DNA from: Candidatus Iainarchaeum sp.
GTDB taxonomy: Archaea; Micrarchaeota; Micrarchaeia; Anstonellales; Bilamarchaeaceae
Length of the DNA stretch: 25,513 nt
Direction: 5' to 3'
Assembly: GCA_028711485.1 (NCBI GenBank)
Contig: JAQTSF010000002.1
Span: 1-25,513 of the forward strand
The position numbers and the translations under genes were made by a program. Positions 22,583 through 25,513 of the stretch are shown here, one piece after another. The notes below the pieces were generated by a model. The model was not told where the DNA came from. It searched no databases and saw nothing but the letters and a program-made list of their open reading frames with translations. The stretch's first letter is position 1. Every line of letters starts with the position of its first letter.

Positions 22583-22864
22583 ATGAAAACTGTGAAATAT
22601 GAGGTAACCTATAGTGAAAATGCAAATAGGTTAGAGTTGTTTGTAAGATGGCTTTGGGCAATCCCTTCTTATATTGTTTTGGTTGTTTTGGCCGTAATCG
22701 GAATGATTGCCATGCTTGTCCAATGGCTGCATATACTCTTGTTGGGAAAAAGACACAGGACTTTGCATGATATATGCATGAAATATCTCTCTTATACTGT
22801 TAAATTTATGAGCTACTTCTATCTTGTTACTGAAGAGAGAAACCCATTAATGCCAGAAGATTAG
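22583..22864 (+). CDS. DUF4389 family membrane protein
   Basis: The 93-residue protein has the DUF4389 pattern: A-N-R-L-E-L-F-V-R-W-L-W-A-I-P-S at 13-28, one or two TM helices, then W-L-H-I-L-L-L-G-K-R-H and a Tyr-rich end with R-N-P-L-M-P. DUF4389 often occurs twice per protein; here it is single. GGTG precedes the ATG. The function is not known to me. A T-rich terminator follows, so it is transcribed alone. Confidence 0.82.
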   Translation: MKTVKYEVTYSENANRLELFVRWLWAIPSYIVLVVLAVIGMIAMLVQWLHILLLGKRHRTLHDICMKYLSYTVKFMSYFYLVTEERNPLMPED

Positions 22865-22865
22865 T

Positions 22866-22893
22866 TTTTTCTTTCTTATTTTTTTATTTTTAT
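22866..22893 (+). terminator. T-rich terminator after DUF4389 gene
   Basis: A stretch of T with few other bases follows the stop directly, before the next gene's promoter. Confidence 0.5.
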
Positions 22894-22898
22894 TTGTT

Positions 22899-22930
22899 TC
22901 TAAAACGTCTAAAACGAGTAATTTATATTA
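22899..22930 (+). promoter_or_regulatory. Promoter with tandem TCTAAAACG repeat
   Basis: TCTAAAACG occurs twice in tandem (22899-22907 and 22908-22916), just before the TATA-like AATTTATATTAAT (22920-22932) and GGTG (22953) of the lipoprotein gene. The position is upstream of BRE/TATA, where archaeal activators bind. Confidence 0.35.
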
Positions 22931-22960
22931 ATTTCCATATTAGCTTAATTTGGTGTAATT

Positions 22961-23533
22961 ATGAATTTGAAAGTTTTATTTTCAGTTCTTTTTGCAGGAT
23001 TCCTTCTCTTCGGTTGTATTGGAGGAGAAGTTCCGCAGGAAGATAATAAACAAGAAACGGATACTGAATTATCAGATGGTGAAGATGAAACACCTGAAAC
23101 TTCGGAACCAGAATTGGATTTAACTTCAAAAACATTTGAGGAATTGGTCTCTCTTGGAATTCCGTTGACCTGTGAAATAACTTATAAAGATCCAGAAGTT
23201 GCCCAAGTTATCCAAAGTTCAGTAGTATACCTTTCTGGGGAAAAGTTAAGAATGGAAATGGATGCTTCTTCTCAAGGTTATGATATGAGCATGGTGCTTA
23301 TAGTGCCTGGAGACGGTTATTCTTATCTTAAATACAATGACCCTTTCTTTATGGCTTTTCTTGTAGAACCTGGCTGCGAATGGGTTAAAACAGAAGTTGG
23401 TTCGGAAGAAGATGATCCTGTTCAGGAACTATACGATGATTCTAAGGTAAGTGTAAGCTGTGTTCCAAGTGTATTATCTGATTCTTTATTCTCAGTTTCC
23501 GGAACAGCTTGTCCAATGATTGAATATCAGTAA
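22961..23533 (+). CDS. Acidic lipoprotein of unknown function
   Basis: The 190-residue product has a signal sequence with lipobox L-L-F-G-C (C19), an acidic Glu/Asp/Thr linker (about 25-55) and a beta-rich domain. The domain has C-E-I-T-Y near 73, V-V-Y-L-S-G-E-K-L-R-M-E-M, M-V-L-I-V-P-G-D-G-Y-S-Y-L and three further Cys. The pattern of bind-then-report beta strands loosely resembles LolA-like folds, but I cannot assign a family. GGTG precedes the ATG. A T-tract follows the stop and the next gene converges on it. Confidence 0.7.
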   Translation: MNLKVLFSVLFAGFLLFGCIGGEVPQEDNKQETDTELSDGEDETPETSEPELDLTSKTFEELVSLGIPLTCEITYKDPEVAQVIQSSVVYLSGEKLRMEMDASSQGYDMSMVLIVPGDGYSYLKYNDPFFMAFLVEPGCEWVKTEVGSEEDDPVQELYDDSKVSVSCVPSVLSDSLFSVSGTACPMIEYQ

Positions 23534-23559
23534 TTTTTTCTTTTTATTTTATTTTTCCA
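23533..23559 (+). terminator. T-rich terminator after lipoprotein gene
   Basis: TTTTTTC, TTTTTATTTTATTTTT follow the stop immediately. The tract runs into the end of the convergent gene, so readthrough would give antisense RNA. Confidence 0.5.
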
Positions 23560-24479
23560 AGCAAGAATAACATTATCGCTTTCTGTGCATGCAATCTATT
23601 TTCTGCCTGATCAAATACAATACTTTGCGGTCCGTCAATAACCTCTGCAGTTTGTTCATAACCTCTCAATGCAGGAAGGCAGTTCATAAAAATCGCATCC
23701 GGTTTTGCAAATTTCATTAATTCAGAATTGACTTGAAAAGGCATCAATTTGTTTATTCTTTCCTCTTTTTTTGCAGGGTCTATATGGTAGCTCATCCAGG
23801 AATCAGTATAAACAACGTCCGCATCTTTTACAGCTTCCTTTGAATTATGTACTATTTCAACTTTACAATTATTCTTCTCAGCAATTTTTTCAGTTTCTTC
23901 AACTACTTTTTTTTGCGGAGAGTACTCTTCTCCTTCAGGACAGCCAACAGAAATATTCATTCCAACTTTTGAACATCCATGCATCAAAGAATGAGTTACA
24001 TTGTTATTCGAATCTCCCAAATAAGCTAATTTCAAACCGTTCAGTTTTCCTTTCTTTTCTTTTATTATTTGCAAATCACAAACAATTTGGCAGGGATGCG
24101 AATAGTTTGTAAGTGCATTTATTACTGGAATTTTTGAATTTTCGGCATATTCTACAATATCTTTATGTTCAAACAATCTTGCCATTACAATATCACAATA
24201 TCTTTCGGCTGTTCTTGCAGTATCTGGAATTGATTCTTTTTTCCCCATCGGAGAGGTTGAAATATCATAATAAATTCCATGTCCGCCCATCTGAGTCATT
24301 CCAACTTCAAAACTTAATCTTGTTCTTAAGGATGGTTTTGCAAAAATCATCAGTAATGTTTTATCTTTCATTGCGCTAGAATATTTTTCTGGATTTTTCT
24401 TTATTTCTATTCCCCAGTCAATTAATTTGTTCAATTCCTCATCTGTTACGTCTGTTACATCTAAAAAATGTCTAACCAT
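23544..24479 (-). CDS. argF: Ornithine-carbamoyltransferase family enzyme with atypical substrate motifs
   Basis: The 311-residue transcarbamoylase has the carbamoyl-phosphate motif P-S-L-R-T-R (49-54; usual S-T-R-T-R), K-K-E-S (80-83), H-P-C-Q (128-131) and a normal C-terminal F-D-Q-A-E-N-R-L-H-A-Q-K-A. H-P-C-Q is the OTC signature, not H-P-T-Q of PyrB. Two OTC motifs differ: the substrate loop D-x-x-x-S-M-G reads D226-S-W-M-S-Y231-H232, and H-C-L-P reads N266-C-L-P. Anabolic OTC (arginine synthesis) is the default call; a subfamily or another amine substrate is possible. No other arginine genes are in the window. GGTGGGAAT precedes the ATG, with a TATA-like TTTAAAATATTA upstream. Confidence 0.8.
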   Translation of the reverse strand: MVRHFLDVTDVTDEELNKLIDWGIEIKKNPEKYSSAMKDKTLLMIFAKPSLRTRLSFEVGMTQMGGHGIYYDISTSPMGKKESIPDTARTAERYCDIVMARLFEHKDIVEYAENSKIPVINALTNYSHPCQIVCDLQIIKEKKGKLNGLKLAYLGDSNNNVTHSLMHGCSKVGMNISVGCPEGEEYSPQKKVVEETEKIAEKNNCKVEIVHNSKEAVKDADVVYTDSWMSYHIDPAKKEERINKLMPFQVNSELMKFAKPDAIFMNCLPALRGYEQTAEVIDGPQSIVFDQAENRLHAQKAIMLFLLGKIK

Positions 24480-24901
24480 ATTCCCACCTTTATTTTGTTT
24501 ATACCTAATATTTTAAATTATTAATGTAAAATTCGCAAGAAATCCATTGAAATTTTGCTTTGCAAAATTGCAATTTTTGAAATTAATCCAAGTATTAATT
24601 TCAATCCATTGACTTAAGTCTCGCTAATGAACTTCGTTCATTGCGCACATTGAGCGAAGCTCAATAGTGGGGGATGAATTGCGATATACTCCGAATCATA
24701 GATTCGGAGATACATGCAAAACCTTTGGTTTTGCAATGATGCGAATTTTACAGCTCCCAATTGAACGGTAATCCGTTCAATGGGCATATTGTTGATATAC
24801 AACAATATTGTTTCACGAATGGTCGAAATCCGCGGTAGCATTCGTGAAAATTAATCAAAAACATTCAAAAGGATTAATAATTTTGTCTTAGATCTGATTG
24901 C
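24480..24901. other. 420-base gene-free region filled with hairpins
   Basis: Apart from about 45 bases of argF promoter at the left and about 50 bases of promoter before 24902, the region is an array of inverted repeats (separate entry). The 67-residue minus-strand reading frame across 24638-24841 has no start signal and follows from the palindromes, so it is not called a gene. Confidence 0.7.
24525..24849. repeat. Multi-hairpin element with 13-bp enclosing inverted repeat
   Basis: TGTAAAATTCGCA (24525-24537) pairs perfectly with TGCGAATTTTACA (24740-24752). Between them are six hairpins: AATTTTGC/GCAAAATT (24551-24569), TTGAAATTAAT/ATTAATTTCAA (24577-24604), AATGAAC/GTTCATT (24626-24642), ATTGAGC/GCTCAAT (24649-24665), CTCCGAATC/GATTCGGAG (24689-24709) and TGCAAAACC/GGTTTTGCA (24715-24735). 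Three more follow: TTGAACGG/CCGTTCAA (24761-24780), ATATTGTTG/CAACAATAT (24786-24808) and TTTCACGAATG/CATTCGTGAAA (24811-24849). Five of the first six loops are only three bases. No transposase is present. A structured RNA, a non-autonomous mobile element or a DNA-structure site are all possible. Confidence 0.85.
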
Positions 24902-25390
24902 ATGAAAAAAATTCTATTTTTATTTCTATTTTTTGGACTTCTGCTTGCAGATATAGGACCATCACCAGAACCTCCAGTGGTCAAAGTGTATATTCTTGAA
25001 AATGGAGAACCTTATATAGATGAAGAATTCATACTCACATACTTTTGTTTAGTTCCTGCAGAAGGAAGTCCTGAAAGTATGGTGTGGGATCGAGAAGCAT
25101 CATTACTGTGTACAAATGGAACTTGCAATAATTATGGATGGTTCTATAAACTCAATCCTTGCTTTTCAGGGGCAAATGGAACTTTTAGATACACTTATAA
25201 CGGGCAGAATTACGAAACTGTTGAATTTGTCATACTTTTAAATAAAAATAATAAGTATACTTTAGAATTAACTACAGCCGAATTAAAGGAATTTAAAGAG
25301 TTCATTCCAGATGAACCCGAAGATCAAGATTTCTGTTTACCATTGTTTCTAATACTATTCGGTTCAGCATCATTTATGTTAAGGATATAG
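24902..25390 (+). CDS. Secreted protein with signal peptide and C-terminal membrane anchor
   Basis: The 162-residue product has a signal peptide (M-K-K-I then a Leu/Phe-rich core, cleaved near L-L-A-D), a Pro-rich start D-I-G-P-S-P-E-P-P, a domain with paired Cys (C-T-N-G-T-C and others) and a final hydrophobic helix (about 143-160) ending L-R-I. The beta-prone domain, with N-G-x-F-x-Y-T-Y-N-G-Q, could be Ig-like. Family unknown to me. The start is probably leaderless, with a TATA-like TTAATAATTTT about 25 bases upstream. The next gene follows after one base, so the two are probably co-transcribed. Confidence 0.72.
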   Translation: MKKILFLFLFFGLLLADIGPSPEPPVVKVYILENGEPYIDEEFILTYFCLVPAEGSPESMVWDREASLLCTNGTCNNYGWFYKLNPCFSGANGTFRYTYNGQNYETVEFVILLNKNNKYTLELTTAELKEFKEFIPDEPEDQDFCLPLFLILFGSASFMLRI

Positions 25391-25391
25391 T

Positions 25392-25513
25392 ATGGATTTT
25401 TTCTTTGCACTTATTTTTACAATTCTAATTGAACTAACCATTCTTTCTGCTTTCATTAAGAATATTAAATTTAAGAGATTTGTTTTTTATGTATCAATTG
25501 CAAATTGTTTAAC
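25392..25513 (+). CDS. Membrane protein, N-terminal fragment (3' truncated by window edge)
   Basis: From the ATG at 25392 the frame stays open to the end of the window. It reads M-D-F-F-F-A-L-I-F-T-I-L-I-E-L-T-I-L-S-A-F, then a basic turn (I-K-N-I-K-F-K-R) and the start of a second helix. The start lies one base after the previous stop. The Glu inside the first helix and the following basic loop suggest an integral membrane protein. It is likely the partner of the exported protein upstream. Confidence 0.6.
   Translation, partial: MDFFFALIFTILIELTILSAFIKNIKFKRFVFYVSIANCL

Noticed and set aside
24525..24752. Retron msr-msd
   Set aside because: An enclosing repeat with internal hairpins is suggestive, but there is no reverse transcriptase in the window and no branching G or msr signature that I can identify.
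24525..24752. DNA transposon (MITE) with 13-bp terminal repeats
   Set aside because: No target-site duplication is visible (left flank AA, right flank GC), and no second copy occurs in the window. It remains possible, but not called.
24638..24841. 67-residue minus-strand reading frame inside the hairpin array
   Set aside because: It has no ribosome-binding site, its residues follow from the palindromes, and it spans six inverted repeats; a gene is unlikely.
24525..24849. CRISPR array
   Set aside because: The hairpin stems all differ in sequence; there is no recurring direct repeat with spacers.

Overview
This window is archaeal. It carries genes that occur only or mainly in archaea: a proteasome beta subunit, the KH/beta-CASP termination nuclease FttA/aCPSF1, eIF6, prefoldin alpha, ribosomal proteins S19e, L39e, L31e and L18a/LX, PDCD5, FtsY, and an aspartate transcarbamoylase with a regulatory chain. 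Promoters have TATA boxes about 25 bases upstream of the start, with many leaderless starts, and ribosome-binding sites read GGTGA. Base composition is AT-rich, and one tRNA-Met has a canonical intron. The lineage cannot be fixed from this sequence; an AT-rich euryarchaeal or DPANN-type genome fits.

Layout. Bases 2-553 hold the tail of an SPCA/PMR1-like cation ATPase, followed by a minus-strand lipoprotein. psmB and fttA lie on plus (1367-3974). A minus-strand nucleotide block follows (3977-7818): pyrB-pyrI, then prs-hxlB-purine PRTase-DUF2085. It runs from hexulose phosphate through ribulose 5-phosphate to PRPP and on to purine salvage, with the committed step of pyrimidine synthesis beside it. 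A dTMP-kinase-like gene diverges from pyrB. At 8558-8722 is a tRNA-Glu(UUC) that appears to be interrupted twice, in the D loop and the T loop; its 3' end overlaps a convergent SDR gene. At 9711-13554 is the conserved translation/secretion operon S19e-PDCD5-L39e-L31e-eIF6-L18a-pfdA-ftsY on minus. Two of its genes, L39e and L18a, are under 60 residues.

At 13817-14854 is an unrecognised helical protein. Next comes a divergent pair: a membrane-anchored winged-helix regulator with a Cys/His-containing external loop, and a copper-type operon of HMA-UreH2-cupredoxin fusion, DUF2318 lipoprotein and CopA ATPase. The intergenic space between them holds a palindrome and phased half-sites. After a small membrane protein come the tRNA-Met, an Lrp/AsnC regulator with a palindrome over its TATA box, an ankyrin-repeat protein, a site-2 protease, a DUF4389 protein, a lipoprotein and an ornithine-transcarbamoylase-family enzyme with altered substrate-loop motifs. 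The 24480-24901 gap holds nine near-perfect hairpins, six of them enclosed by a 13-bp inverted repeat. The window ends with a secreted, membrane-anchored protein and the start of another membrane protein.

The strongest candidates for something undescribed are the doubly interrupted tRNA-Glu, the hairpin array at 24525-24849, and the putative membrane metal-sensor/copper operon pair.
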